Counted from the stretch's first letter, positions 44,201 through 54,212 are shown. The stretch is 64,000 nucleotides of DNA from Prorocentrum cordatum (GCA_963575745.1 CAUYUJ010001758.1:522560-586559), one strand, 5' to 3'. Program-made: numbers and translations. Notes: generated by a model not told the origin, from the sequence alone.

Positions 44201-45490
44201 GCCCCCTCGGCTTTCTCGCGTTGGGCGCTATGCTTCAGTTCGCCATTTCTCCCCGGGCCTGCTGTCCACCCGCCCAGTCGATCGAAGCGCAGGGGTGTGC
44301 CATCGCTTTTTCCGTTTTCTACTGACCACCTCCTTTTCCACATTCCTACCTCTTTCGTCTCCACCGCTTCCTCAGGATACCCCTCTATACTTTGTTTCCT
44401 CAACCAGCGGATCCGCAGGTTCCACCGCGCATTCCGGATCCAGTTGCACCACGGGGCGAACAAACCGTCCATGGCGGCATTCTTGGAGGCGCGCGCGCAG
44501 CTTCATTGTTCCTCCCAATGTCGTAGTCGTACTCCAGGTGCCTTCCAATCTTCTGCTCTCCTGCCCCCTGTCTTCTCGCGCCCGCTCGCCGATTAGTCTT
44601 GCGTCATCCCGCCGCCCTGGCGCTCCTGATCTGCGGCAGCCTGCGCACGCTTCGCTTTCATTTTTTGCGCGCGGCGCGACGCGAGGGGGGAGGGGGGAGG
44701 GGGGGGGGGGGGTTGCAGGTCGGTGGGGGCCTCTGTTGCTGCATGCTCGGTTTTCCCTTCGTTTGCCTCCCCCCATTGACCTCCTTCTGCGGGGTGCCCG
44801 GCAGGCGCTCCACGGGCAGCAGAGGCACACGGATAACAACCTGAATCAGATTGGCCTGGGCCACGTCAAGGAACCCACGGCGCGGTGTAAGTCGAGGACT
44901 CTCTTTTGCTGGATTTGCTCTTTGTTGCGCGACCGGGGGCGGCGCGCGTTCACAGGACCGCCCACCCGAGTCCACTCTATTCTATCTGCGCCCATGGTCT
45001 TCCTAAGTTGATATCTGCCACACAGACCCCCGACCCCCCCCTCCATTCCCCGCGTGTGCATTGAGATTCTTTCTTCCGGGTCGGTTGGGCCATCCAACGA
45101 GGCGTCCTTTTCCTACATGGTCATTCCCCGCCCGTTCTGTTGCATGTTCGTGGGCATCCCCCTACTCGTCCGCGCCCCCTCACCCGCGGACATCCCCCAG
45201 TCCGTGGACATCTCCCCGCCCGTGGACATTTGGAATACTTCCTGGGGTGGACTGCCACCTAGGACCGCCATTCGCACTCATTCTGCCGTCTGCGGTTTCT
45301 GCGTGCTTCTTTTGCCGCGTCTGAACGCGCGCGCGGCCGCCATTTCGCGCTCCCATCACATTCTTTCTCACGGGACTTTTCTCCAAGGTGCCGGTGCTTG
45401 GACAACCTGCTGAACGCGTGGTTGAACGATTTCGACTCCGTCAAGTGCGTCCGGGCCATCGCGCAGATGTACATGGCTATGACGGACTGA
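40790..45490 (+). CDS. FLYWCH-MULE transposase, 8 exons, about 541 residues
   Basis: Exons: 40,790-40,940, 41,764-41,828, 42,439-42,558, 42,591-42,611, 42,760-43,775, 44,419-44,488, 44,805-44,884 and 45,388-45,490. They join in phase with no stop until TGA 45,488-45,490. Exons 1-3 assemble a FLYWCH-type zinc finger: LKSQRGANKLAVAG, GYVFHYKRQKKGEHIWRC, NCKALLITT, PPHHVCGMPDP (the final His pair is atypical). Exon 5 is a MULE transposase core: RFLIFGTG, FADGSFRISP (D248), ISLDVEFAAYKGV (D318), GCYFHLQQA (the CxFHxxQ block) and LTNNVAE (E457). Exons 6-8 give the usual RFHRAFRIQLHHG and FDSVKCVRAIAQM tail. It catalyses cut-and-paste DNA transposition in the nucleus. Introns 1, 2, 5 and 6 start with GC. 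Intron 3 would be only about 32-44 nt, so that junction is uncertain. It could be a mobile MULE or a domesticated copy; no element ends were found. Confidence 0.85.
41050..41255. repeat. (GAC)n array inside transposase intron 1
   Basis: GAC/CAC/ACG triplets lying wholly in the first intron. Confidence 0.93.
41257..41379. repeat. Intronic dispersed repeat, copy A
   Basis: Begins ATCCATTTCCGGGCCAAAG and ends CTCGCCCGTTTCCAGAAG. It matches 50,751-50,899 base for base apart from three substitutions and a 22-24 nt segment missing here. It contains a 9-bp hairpin (41,264-41,284, loop GTG). It lies in intron 1 of the transposase gene. Confidence 0.9.
41465..41545. repeat. (TTG)n array inside transposase intron 1
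   Basis: TTG/CTG triplets. Confidence 0.92.
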
Positions 45491-46144
45491 ATGGAGCGAC
45501 TTCTATCTGCGATGTTGCCGCCCGCTTCTTCCGCCACATCGCCCTCCCCTGGCGCTAGTCGCCCTCCCAGAGCCGTTCTGGCTCAAGGCAGCGCGACTAG
45601 CGCTATGCACTCGCACTCGGCGCCCCCGCCTCAACCGCTGCGGCTATGGTTCGGACCCGGGCCACGAGAGGCAGAAGAATTCGTTCAGCGCTTCTTTGAG
45701 GCGCAACAAGATTTCAACCTTGTATCTTGCGAGCTTCTCCTGCCGCCCGGCAGCGTTGGCTTCGTCGTCGAGATGAACGGGGCCGGCCTGGCCTGGCTCA
45801 TGGACGCCTTCCCTGTCTTCATCGCCGTTAGCTCTCAGGCTGCCCGCGGAGGGCGCGCTGTCACGATTGCGATCGGCGGGCCGAGGGCTTACGTTCCCAG
45901 CGCTGTTCGAGAGGCAGTCGCATGGCTTCTGGCGGGTCCGCGCGTAGCCGCGGCCCCTGCATCGAGCGCCTTCCCTCGGCGACTGGGCGGGGGACTTCCA
46001 GAGTCGCCGGTGGACCTCGCGAGCACGCAAGAGTACGGTTCCCCTCCCGATGTCGTCAGTGGCCTCGCGGCGGAACGCGCGGAAGAGGCGGCCGATGGGC
46101 TGTCCCCCACGCAGCCGGTCGGCCCAGCTCGACCGCTCCTCTGA
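45491..46144 (+). CDS. 217-codon open frame in frame after the transposase stop
   Basis: Begins ATG immediately after the transposase TGA and in the same frame, so the last transposase exon is open for 217 further codons if the TGA is set aside. It reads like real protein: LRLWFGPGPREAEEFVQRFF, FNLVSCELLLPPGS, then a hydrophobic AGLAWLMDAFPVFIAVSS and an Ala/Pro-rich tail ending at TGA 46,142-46,144. No family recognised. Options: a C-terminal extension of the transposase cut off by a point change to TGA, a read-through product, or a separate gene starting here or at the internal ATG 45,604. A spliced-leader-like sequence at 45,569-45,590 bears on the last option. Confidence 0.5.
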   Translation: MERLLSAMLPPASSATSPSPGASRPPRAVLAQGSATSAMHSHSAPPPQPLRLWFGPGPREAEEFVQRFFEAQQDFNLVSCELLLPPGSVGFVVEMNGAGLAWLMDAFPVFIAVSSQAARGGRAVTIAIGGPRAYVPSAVREAVAWLLAGPRVAAAPASSAFPRRLGGGLPESPVDLASTQEYGSPPDVVSGLAAERAEEAADGLSPTQPVGPARPLL

Positions 46145-46970
46145 GCCAGCAACTGACCATGAGGTGGCCTCGGGCGGGGTGCGCGCGACGATCGGTGACC
46201 CCGGCAACGTTTTCTATGCCAGTTTCTCTGTCCATGCGCGTGGAGGCGCGGGCCATTTTTCCGCCTGGCCACGTCGCAGTGGACATGCCTTCTGTTTGCC
46301 ACTGGTGGAGGCTAGCTTTGCGCAGTCCTCTAATCTCACTTGTCCCTCTCCTTCGCGCGCCTCGGGATTCCTCCTTCATGTCCACTCTCGGGCCTTCCAC
46401 GCCACGGACAGATCCTCTCACCAGCTTCTGGCATCGCTCGGACGTGTGCATTTTTTCTCGGCGAGAACCATCGAGGACCATCCTGGACCATCGAGCCAAA
46501 AATACACGCACGAGACCGACACATGCACAAGGAATGGACGTCCGAGCGACGGCGAGAGCTCCCCTACCCGAGGATTTGGGACCAAGTCCGCCCCTGGCAT
46601 TCGGCGCATGGTGCGCCCGAGGTTCGGCCACTGCCTCGTCCCAGGGCTGTGCTCCCGTGCCGTCCGAGCGCTCCCGCGCAGGGACGGCGCGGCGCGCCCC
46701 GGGCGTGCCGCCAGAGGACGCTGCGTCCGAGCACGCTGGTCCTCGGGTGCCCATGGGGCCGCGAAACGAGTGAGGGGTGTGCTGAAACGGGCGTGGCGCG
46801 CACATGTGGAAATCCCGATGTGGCCACGCAACGTTCGAGGGGTGTGCAGGAACGGTGGTAACGCTGCGGTGCCCGCAGCTGCCTATCGTGCGAGGGGTGT
46901 GCTCGTGGCGGCCACTGGAGCGAGCTGCCGCGAAACCCGGGCGTGGTGCCCGGACGCCGGGCCGATGCGA
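46145..46970. other. No gene seen; diverged tandem units
   Basis: About 46,740-46,970 contains GAGGGGTGTGC and CCACGCAACG words repeated at irregular spacing, which continue at 47,040-47,130. No domain recognised. Confidence 0.5.
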
Positions 46971-46974
46971 CTGA

Positions 46975-47690
46975 CGTGACCATGATGACGATTACGAGGT
47001 CGGTAATGGTGATGATGATGATGTTGATGATGCGATGCTGCGTGCATGCGAACCCTGCCACTGGAGCGTTAGGTGGAGCTGCCTGTGGGCCACGAAACGT
47101 GTGAGGGATGTGCCGGAATGTTGGTGGCGCCCACACGTGGACCATGCCATTGGGTATGCGGAAATTGTTGGCCAGGGGCCGATGTCGATGAGGATGACGA
47201 TGACGTTGGATGATGACGATTACGAGGTCGGTAATGGTGATGATGATGATGTTGATGATGATGCTGCTGCTGATGATGATGACGCCAATGCCGATGACAA
47301 CAATACTAACGAGGATCTTGCTGATGATGATTGTGAAGCTGATGATGGCGTTGTTGTTGTTGGTGTTGCGGTTGTGTTTGTTGTTGTCGTTGTTGTTGTG
47401 ATTGCAGTTGTTGGTGCCGGTGTGTTGGTTGTTGTTGTGGTTGCTGCTGCTGTTGCTGTTGCTGTTGCCGTTGCTGTTGCTGTTGCTGTTGATGTTGCTG
47501 TTATCGCTGTTGTTGACGATGGTGCTGATGGTAGTGGTGGCGATGCTGATGATGATGTTGATGCTGCTGGTGATGATGATGACGATGCTGCCGATGCTGA
47601 CGATGCTGATGATGATGAGGATGGCGATGATGCTGCGGATGATGATACTAATGCTGATGATGATGATGCTGATGTTATGCAGAGAGCAGA
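46975..47690. repeat. (GAT)n and (TTG)n arrays with an internal duplication
   Basis: GATGATGAT and GTTGTTGCT triplets. A segment (ATGACGATTACGAGGTCGG and onward, about 48 bp) is present twice, at about 46,983 and 47,213. The Asp-rich and Val-rich frames are read-throughs. Confidence 0.92.
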
Positions 47691-48519
47691 GGTGCGGACG
47701 GGAGGAAGGAGCCGGAGGTGGGAGTGAGACGCGGGGTGCGTCCTCTCCAATGCGAGGGCTCAGAGAACAAGAGCACGCGCGAGGGCGAACACGGGGGGAG
47801 GGACGTCCCAGCGACGGAACGATCCATTCTTTTGGGGGCGCCGGAGATACCTTGCGCGGCGCGCGGCGCCGCTTGGGCCGGAGAGAGGCGCGCATCTCCA
47901 GGGCGGCGGCGCGAGGGCGCGACGACGGCCGCGCGTCGCGCGTCGCGGGCGCGCTGCTCGACGGCAGGTGGCCGAAGCTTGTGAAGGCAGGTGGCCGAAA
48001 TGCACGGGCGTGCGGCGACCCGGCATTGATTTGTCGATCGGCGCGGGCCCGCGCCCCCCCCCACGGAGTAGATCTTGGATGTTTTTGGCGCCTGTTTCAA
48101 GCAGATGGAGTCTCCCTCCTAGGACGCACTGCTACAAACAGTCGCGGTAAGCAGAGGTCCAGTAGTTCGGCGGCGAGCGAGGGCGGGAGAGCGAGAAGGA
48201 GAAAGCCTTCTCAGAAGGCGGCGGGGCTTCTCGGAAGGCCTCTGGCCTGAAGTTTTCTGCGTCTTCGGGAAAGGCTTAGGGCATCTCTCAGAAGTCCAGG
48301 GGGCTTCCGAGCCTTCCGAGAAGGCCTTCTCTTTTTTTCTTTCCCCCGCGGGGGCTCGCCGCCAGCCCATCCCAAAACAGCCGCCAGGCGAGTTGCCGTG
48401 ATGATGGGTGGGGAACAGTAAGCAACCCAAAAGTGAACCGCATCCGTCTTCGTGGATATGTCATAGGAGGAGTGAACCACAAGCGTCGGCGAGCGTGATT
48501 TGCTGCGTTCTGCTGGCCG
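47691..48519. other. No gene seen; GGAAGGC repeats
   Basis: About 48,205-48,330 has the words TTCTCGGAAGGC/CTTCCGAGAAGG in both orientations (imperfect inverted repeats). Nothing else recognised. Confidence 0.5.
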
Positions 48520-48950
48520 AGGGGAGGGGGAGGGGGAGGAGGAGGAGGAGGAGGAGGAGGAGGAGGAGGAGGAGGAGGAGGAGGAGGAGGAGGAGGAGGA
48601 GGAGGAGGAGGGGAGGAGGAGGAGGAGGAGGAGGAGGAGGAGGAGCAGGAGGAGGAGGAGGGGGACCGCCTCTCGCCCCGGCTCGCCACGGGCCCCCGCG
48701 GTCCGTCGCCGCCCCCACCGCCCGACTCTTCCGCCGACATGCCTCGCTCGCGGCCGTCCAAGTCAAAAAGAGGAGGAGGAGGAGGGGGAGGAGGAGGAGG
48801 AGATGGGGGAGGGAGGGAGGAGGACGAGGAGGAGGACGATGAGGAGGAGGAGGAGGAGGGATGGGGAGAACGAGGAGGAGGAGGGAGGGGGGAGGAGGAT
48901 GAGGAGCAGGACGAAAACGAGGAGGGGGACGAGGAAGAGGAGACGAGTAG
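48520..48950. repeat. (GGA)n triplet arrays
   Basis: GGA/GAG repeats at 48,520-48,662 and 48,768-48,945 around a short unique segment. Confidence 0.95.
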
Positions 48951-48954
48951 TGTC

Positions 48955-49140
48955 AGCTAGTGTCGTTTAGCGTCCTTTAGTTAGTTTAGTGTCGTTTCGT
49001 GTAGACTGGTGTCATTCAGTGTCCTTTATTGTCTGCTCGTGTTCTTTAGTGCCGTTCAGTGTCCTGATAGTGTCGTTTGGTGTCGTGGTAGTGTCGACTA
49101 CTGTCAGTTTAGTGCCGTTCGGTGCGGTTTATTCTGCTGT
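48955..49140. repeat. GTGTCGTTTAGT short tandem repeats
   Basis: Diverged 10-14 bp units (AGTGTCGTTTAGCGTCC, AGTGTCGTTTCGTG). Confidence 0.85.
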
Positions 49141-49482
49141 CCCACAAGACAGCCTCAGCGGCCCCCAAGACAGCGCCAAGGCGGGCCAAGGGGTCCGCGA
49201 GGTGGGCTTAAATGCCTTCAAGAGGGCCCCCCAAAACGGCACAAGACAATTCTCTTACAGGACGGCCCTACAGCGCCCAACACGGCCCCCAGACGGCCCA
49301 GAGCGGCCCCCAAGACGGCCCAAGACGGCAGGGCAGGCCAAGAGCGCCTAACGACGGCATCAGAGGCCCACAGGAGACCCCAGGAGGCACTCATGAGGAC
49401 CCCAAGAGGCTCCAGTGCTTAACCGCACACGCATTTTTGCTCAAGCGGCTCAAGACCTGGAGGCACACCGGTGTTTGTGACC
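49141..49482. other. CAAGACGGCCCC-type diverged repeats
   Basis: Degenerate repeats (AAGACGGCCC, CAAGACAGC) upstream of the next gene; no coding signal. Confidence 0.55.
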
Positions 49483-50699
49483 ATGTCTGGCCACGGCGGC
49501 TCCCGGACGTGCCCAGTTTGGGGGTGCGTTTGCTCTGCGAGCCCTTGGTCCGGACATAGCTCTGTGAAGGCGTTGAGCCGGAGCACGGAGCTGTGCGTGG
49601 AACACCTGGCAGTGGCCGCCGGCGATGCGACGGCCGTGGCTGGAAGCAGGCGTGCGCGGCAGTCGCTTGGAGCTCGCCGCGTGGTTGGCGCGCTCGAGAA
49701 GGACGAGCCTTTCGTGGTCATCCGCAGTTTCGGCCGCGCCGGCGTCCTCGAGAGCATGGCCCTGTCCTTCTTCGAGAAGGCTGCCGTCCCCGTTTTCCTC
49801 GCGCTCTGCCCCGAGGACCCGTCCTTTCACGAGTACATGGAAGTCTGCGGCGCGCAAGGGGAGGCTGGGCGAGGGGGGCGGCCTTCTGAGGAGGCCCGGG
49901 GCTTCTCAGGACTCCCCGGGGGTCTTTCGAAGGCCGCGGTTTCTAGGAATCCCCTTGGTTTCTAGGAAAGCCCCCCCCCTCGACCATCCGCTCTTCGCGC
50001 GCCGTCGAGGACGTGTACGGGAAGTGCGTCTCTCGAGTGCTGCTTGTGCCGTCCGGGACCGCCAGGGCAACGCGCAGCTTGCTCGCGATCGCTCGGGAGG
50101 CAGGCCGCGAGGGCGTTTTCGTCTGCGACGACAACGTGAAAGGCTTCTTCGTGCATACCTCCGGGGCTAAGCGCGATCCCGAGGCTGCTCCTGCGAAGAC
50201 GTACCTCACTCCGGCCCAGGTGCGGCAGTGGTTGCGGGGGATCCCGCAGGACGTTCGAGACTCCGGCAGTGTAGCTGCCAGCTGCCACACGATCCAGATG
50301 GGGCCCGGCAAGTACCGGCAGGCAGTCTTCCAGCGGGCCCACGATAGCAGACGCGTTCGTTCGCGTGACTTGCCCTCCGTGCTCGAGGCCCACGTCTCTC
50401 AGGGATGTTTGTACGGGGCTTTCTCCTACCTCGCCGTGGGGTTGGGCCCGGGGTGCCTTCCCGCGGACTGCGCTGGCGCCAACCCGCGGTGCGATTCGGA
50501 GTTGACTGTCCGGCTGTGGATGCTCGGCCACTCCTGGCTCCGTTATCGCATCTCCGCAGACAAGGTGAGTTGCGCCGGCGGCCAGTTGGCGCTGTTCAAA
50601 GGGTCCGAGGCGAAGCGGGTCGCCAACGAGAAACGCAACGAGCGCCGCATTCTCAAGTGGGCTCTCAAGGACGCCCGGGAATGTCCCGGCCAAACTTGA
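49483..50699 (+). CDS. Putative GT-A-like glycosyltransferase, two exons
   Basis: Exon 1 is 49,483-49,863 and exon 2 starts at 50,010; the intron has a GC donor (146 nt) and the phases join. Exon 1 begins MSGHGGSRTC, then FVVIRSFGRAGVLESMAL and FFEKAAVPVFLALCPEDPSF. Exon 2 has VLLVPSGTARATRSLLAIAR, GVFVCDDNVKGFF (a DDN in the place of a metal-binding DxD), a cysteine-containing middle, and SELTVRLWMLGHSWLRYR, like the late acidic block of GT-A enzymes. The order (nucleotide-binding start, DxD-like block, distal Asp/Glu plus LRxxxxGH) suggests a nucleotide-sugar-dependent transferase. This is inference by pattern. A perfect GTGAGT donor at about 50,566 may end exon 2 earlier, in which case the tail to the stop at 50,697-50,699 is not coding and later exons are missing from this model. 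Confidence 0.45.
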
Positions 50700-50899
50700 A
50701 GAGCATTTTCGGGCCAACCTTGAAGGGCATTCTCGGGCCAAACTTGAAATCCATTTCCGGGCCAAAGTGTTTGGCCCGGCCATGGATTTCAAGTTTGGCC
50801 CGAAAACGCCCTTCAAGTTTTTGCAAGAAAATGCCCTTCAAGTTTCCTTGAGGAGTCCAGGCGCTCCGCCGTTAAGCTCGCCCGTTTCCAGAAGATGCG
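50700..50899. repeat. Dispersed repeat, copy B, with a nested hairpin
   Basis: Starts with diverged tandem units (TTGAAGAGCATTTTCGGGCC, TTGAAGGGCATTCTCGGGCC). Then 50,733-50,754 and 50,782-50,803 form an exact 22-bp inverted repeat, enclosing a second exact 10-bp one (50,757-50,766 with 50,770-50,779, loop GTG). From 50,751 to 50,899 it matches the copy in the transposase intron. Confidence 0.92.
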
Positions 50900-51029
50900 G
50901 TCGTGGTGGAATTCGTGCTCGCCCTTGCATACGTGGGCTTAGGCGCTGGGCTGCCCCTCTCTGTTTCTGCGCGCAGACAGCGTCGCAGGCACAGCGGCTG
51001 ATCTCGCCAGGGCGATCCTGTGCAATATG

Positions 51030-51045
51030 CTCCTCCTCGTCGCCA

Positions 51046-51082
<37 letters not shown>

Positions 51083-51089
51083 AGTCGTA

Positions 51090-51140
<51 letters not shown>

Positions 51141-51152
51141 CTCGTCCTCGTC

Positions 51153-51194
<42 letters not shown>

Positions 51195-51205
51195 CTCGTC
51201 GCCGT
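51030..51205. repeat. (GTC)n triplet array
   Basis: TCG/GTC repeats with CTC and TAG interruptions. Confidence 0.95.
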
Positions 51206-51879
51206 CGTCGGTCCCGCGGGGCCACCTTGGACTCACTTTGGGATCATCTTGGTGCAACCTGGGCGTCCTATCGGGGTCGTCCTTGTGCTGCCTCGGGCTC
51301 GCCTAAGCCTATGTGGCACCTTCGGGCCGTGGGCCATACAGGGGTTTAATCGGCGTCATAGCTCCTCTTCCTCGTCTTCCTCTTCCGCCTCCTGCTAGCT
51401 CTGCACTTGGGGTGGAGACAGCGAAGGGTGGGGGTGCTACCAAGGGCAGCGGCGCGTTCGGGCGTTCGTGCGTTAGGCTGTTCGGGCGCGGGGCCGTTTG
51501 GCTGTTGCCGTGCTCGGGTCTCGTCAACGTCGTTGTCGTCGTCACCGCCGTCGTCTTCGCATTCGTTTCCTCCGTGCCGGCCTCGGAGGCCGCGAGGGCC
51601 CCAGGAACGTGAAAAAACGACCTCGGTGATCCTCGAGCCCTTCCTCTGCTCCTTCGGCTTCGGGCCCCGCGACCGCGACAAAAGCGAACCGGGAAATCCT
51701 CGAGTCCTTCGCTTCCCCTCTCCCTATCCTTCACCCTCCAGCCGCGACCCTCGAGTCGCCTCGTGGTCGTGGTTGTGGTCGCGGTCGTGCTCGAGGTCGT
51801 TGTCATCGTCGTCGTCGTCGCCTGAACCAACCTGATGGAAGTTGCTCCCATCCCCTTCGGGGCAAGCAGTGATGGGAGC
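51206..51879. other. No gene seen
   Basis: About 51,445-51,530 (GCGTTCGGGCGTTCG, GGCTGTTCGGG) resembles 41,555-41,645 downstream of repeat copy A. Otherwise unremarkable. Confidence 0.5.
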
Positions 51880-52213
51880 CCCTGCTGCTGCTGCTGCTGC
51901 TGCTGTCGTTGCTGCTGCTATTCTTGTCGTTATCATACTGATGTTCCTCTCGTACTGTTGTTGCTGCTGCTCGTGTTGTTGCTGCTGTTATTCATGTTAG
52001 TGTTTTTGTTGTTGTTGTTGTGTTGTTTTTGCTCTTCCCGGTGTTGACGCGCCTCCCCCACTTCCGCTGCGTGTGGCGGGAGTCGTCGTCGTCGGCGGCA
52101 CTGGTCACGGCGCCGCCGCAGACAGCGTGGCGGGGGGCCGCATGAGGATGATGACTAGGACGAGCAGGAGGACGAGGAGGGGCCACGCGCAGCTGTGGGG
52201 ACCCGGGGGAGGG

Positions 52214-52284
<71 letters not shown>

Positions 52285-52290
52285 AAGAGA
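51880..52290. repeat. (GCT/GTT)n and (GA)n arrays
   Basis: GCT/TTG triplets at about 51,884-52,025 and a pure GA run at about 52,217-52,282. Confidence 0.93.
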
Positions 52291-53564
52291 GGGAGTCCTT
52301 TCTTATGCCCTGCGCCGCGCGCCGCGCAGGAGATTCACTGAGCGGGGGGTCCGGCCGTCACTTCAATTTGACGTGGCGGTGGCGGGGTGTCTACTGGGAC
52401 GGGTATCAAGGGAAGGGGAGGGGGCCTCTGCCCGCGTCCTGTTCTACATTTTCGGGGACCGCTCCTTTTCTGAGCCACCGGCGGCGTGCTGCTTGCGGGA
52501 CTTCTACAGGGTGAGGTCCAGCATAGATTCCTCTGCTTCTCTCCGTTTTACGCCGTGCGTCGGTCGAGCCGGCCAGTGCGCAGCTTCCGCTGCTCTCGAG
52601 CGTCCGTTTGCGGCCATTCCAGGTGTGTATCTCTCAGTGCGCCAGGGCAGCCGTTGGGTAATCCGCGGGCAGGATGGCGCGCGCACGCCTCCGCACGGAC
52701 CTCTGTTACAGGTTCTCGCCCTGCTGTTCCCGGAGTCCCGGGGACGACTTTTTATCTTTCACGTGCTCGAATATGCATCATGCTTCGAGAGTCGTCGTCG
52801 CACCCACTCGCCTTCGGCACATCCCGCCGCTCTGTCTGGGATCTCGGACGATTGTTTTTTCCACGCGTGTTCAGATACGGAGGCCTGTTGGGGGGTTTCG
52901 GGGTCTTCTCCGATATCCTTTTCTCAGGGCCTCTGCTGGCCATACTCGGGGGCCCTTTCGCTGTCATGCGGGCGCGCTCCGTCCTCAGGAGACCTCCGGG
53001 GAGGAAAGGGGTTGGGGGCTTGTGCCCTCTTTGTTTTCTTCGGGGGCGATCTCGCTCAGGGGGGGGCTCCACTTTGCGCCTCCGGGCGCGGTTGCGGATT
53101 CTCAACCTGGCCCAGTCAACTGGGCAGGCCGTGGCAGGACAGGTTCCGCGGCCCCGTTGCACAGCGCGGCGGGTGTCTACGGGAGGACGCGATGCGAAAA
53201 TTGTGCTCTTCCACCGCGCTGTTCTGTCTGAGCCCGCGCTTCAGCAGTCAAACACTACCGCCTTCATCGATTCACCGTCCGAGACGGCCGTTGCCTGCGA
53301 GGACTGGCCAGGAGGGAGCGGGGTGCTCACGAACGCGCACACACTACTCACCGGGAGGGTACGTACGCCAGTTCTCCGGGGGTTCTGGTTCACGTCGAGT
53401 GGGACCCAGCGTTGTGTCACCTTCACCCACATCAGCATCACCATCACAATCATCATCAACCAACCATACCACCATCACTCTCGCGCGCGGGGTGCTTCCG
53501 CACGCGCGCGCGAGGTCCGGTGATTGTCTGCCTTACGCTCGCGCGGATCCCCCTTGCCGGCAGG
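52291..53564 (+). other. Possible broken or intron-split coding region
   Basis: Several open frames overlap and none is clearly best. The most protein-like is about 53,170-53,375 (DAKIVLFHRAVLSEPALQQS, then CEDWPGGSGVLTNAHTLLTG), where GSGVLTNAH resembles the His active-site block of trypsin/DegP-type proteases, followed by a GTACGT possible donor. No Asp or Ser block was located. CAT repeats lie at about 53,428-53,470. Confidence 0.25.
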
Positions 53565-54005
53565 CCGGACTCGGCCAGTCCGAACTCGGCCGGGGGCCGG
53601 ACCCGGCCGGGTCCGGACTCGGCCAGAGGCCGGACTCGGACCCGGCCGGACTCGGCCGGCCGGACTCGGCCGGCCAAACTCGGCCAGGTCCGGACTCGGC
53701 CGGCGGCCGGACTCGCCCGGCCGGACTCGGCCGGCCGGACTCGGCCAGGGACTAGACTCGGCCAGGCGAGACTCGGCCGGGGCCCCGGCTGCAGCGCGAG
53801 CGCCGGCCGGACTCGGCCGGGCGGAACTCGGCCGGCGGAACACGGCCCGGCCGAACTCGGCCGGGCCGGACTCGGCCGGCGGCCGGACTCGGCCGGCCGA
53901 GCTCGGCCCGGCCGAACTCGGCCGGCCGGACTCGGCCGGCGAGACTCGGCCGGCCGGACTCGGCTGGCCGAGTTCGGCCTGGCCGAGTCCCGCCTGGCCG
54001 AGTCA
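53565..54005. repeat. GGCCGGACTCGGCC array, locus 2
   Basis: About 35 short units as at 35,920-36,290. The last about 45 bp are in the inverted sense (CTGGCCGAGTTCGGCC). Confidence 0.95.
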
Positions 54006-54012
54006 GGTCCTT

Positions 54013-54095
54013 GTCGTAGTAGTAGTAGCAGTAGCAGTAGCAGTAGTAGTAGTAGTAGTAGCAGTAGTAGTAGTAGTAGTAGTAGTAGCAGTAGC

Positions 54096-54138
<43 letters not shown>

Positions 54139-54180
54139 TTAGTAGTGTTAGTAGTGTTAGTAGTAGTAGTAGTAGTAGTA

Positions 54181-54212
<32 letters not shown>

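Noticed and set aside
47035-47727. Asp-rich acidic frame of about 230 codons
   Set aside because: GAT/TTG microsatellite translated in its favoured frame; an internal 48-bp duplication and shifting repeat type argue against selection on protein.
52073-53755. Frame of 560 codons across 52-53.7 kb
   Set aside because: Begins and ends in repeats (GA array, GGCCGGACTC array) and the middle has no consistent domain; only the short protease-like block in another frame was kept as a weak note.
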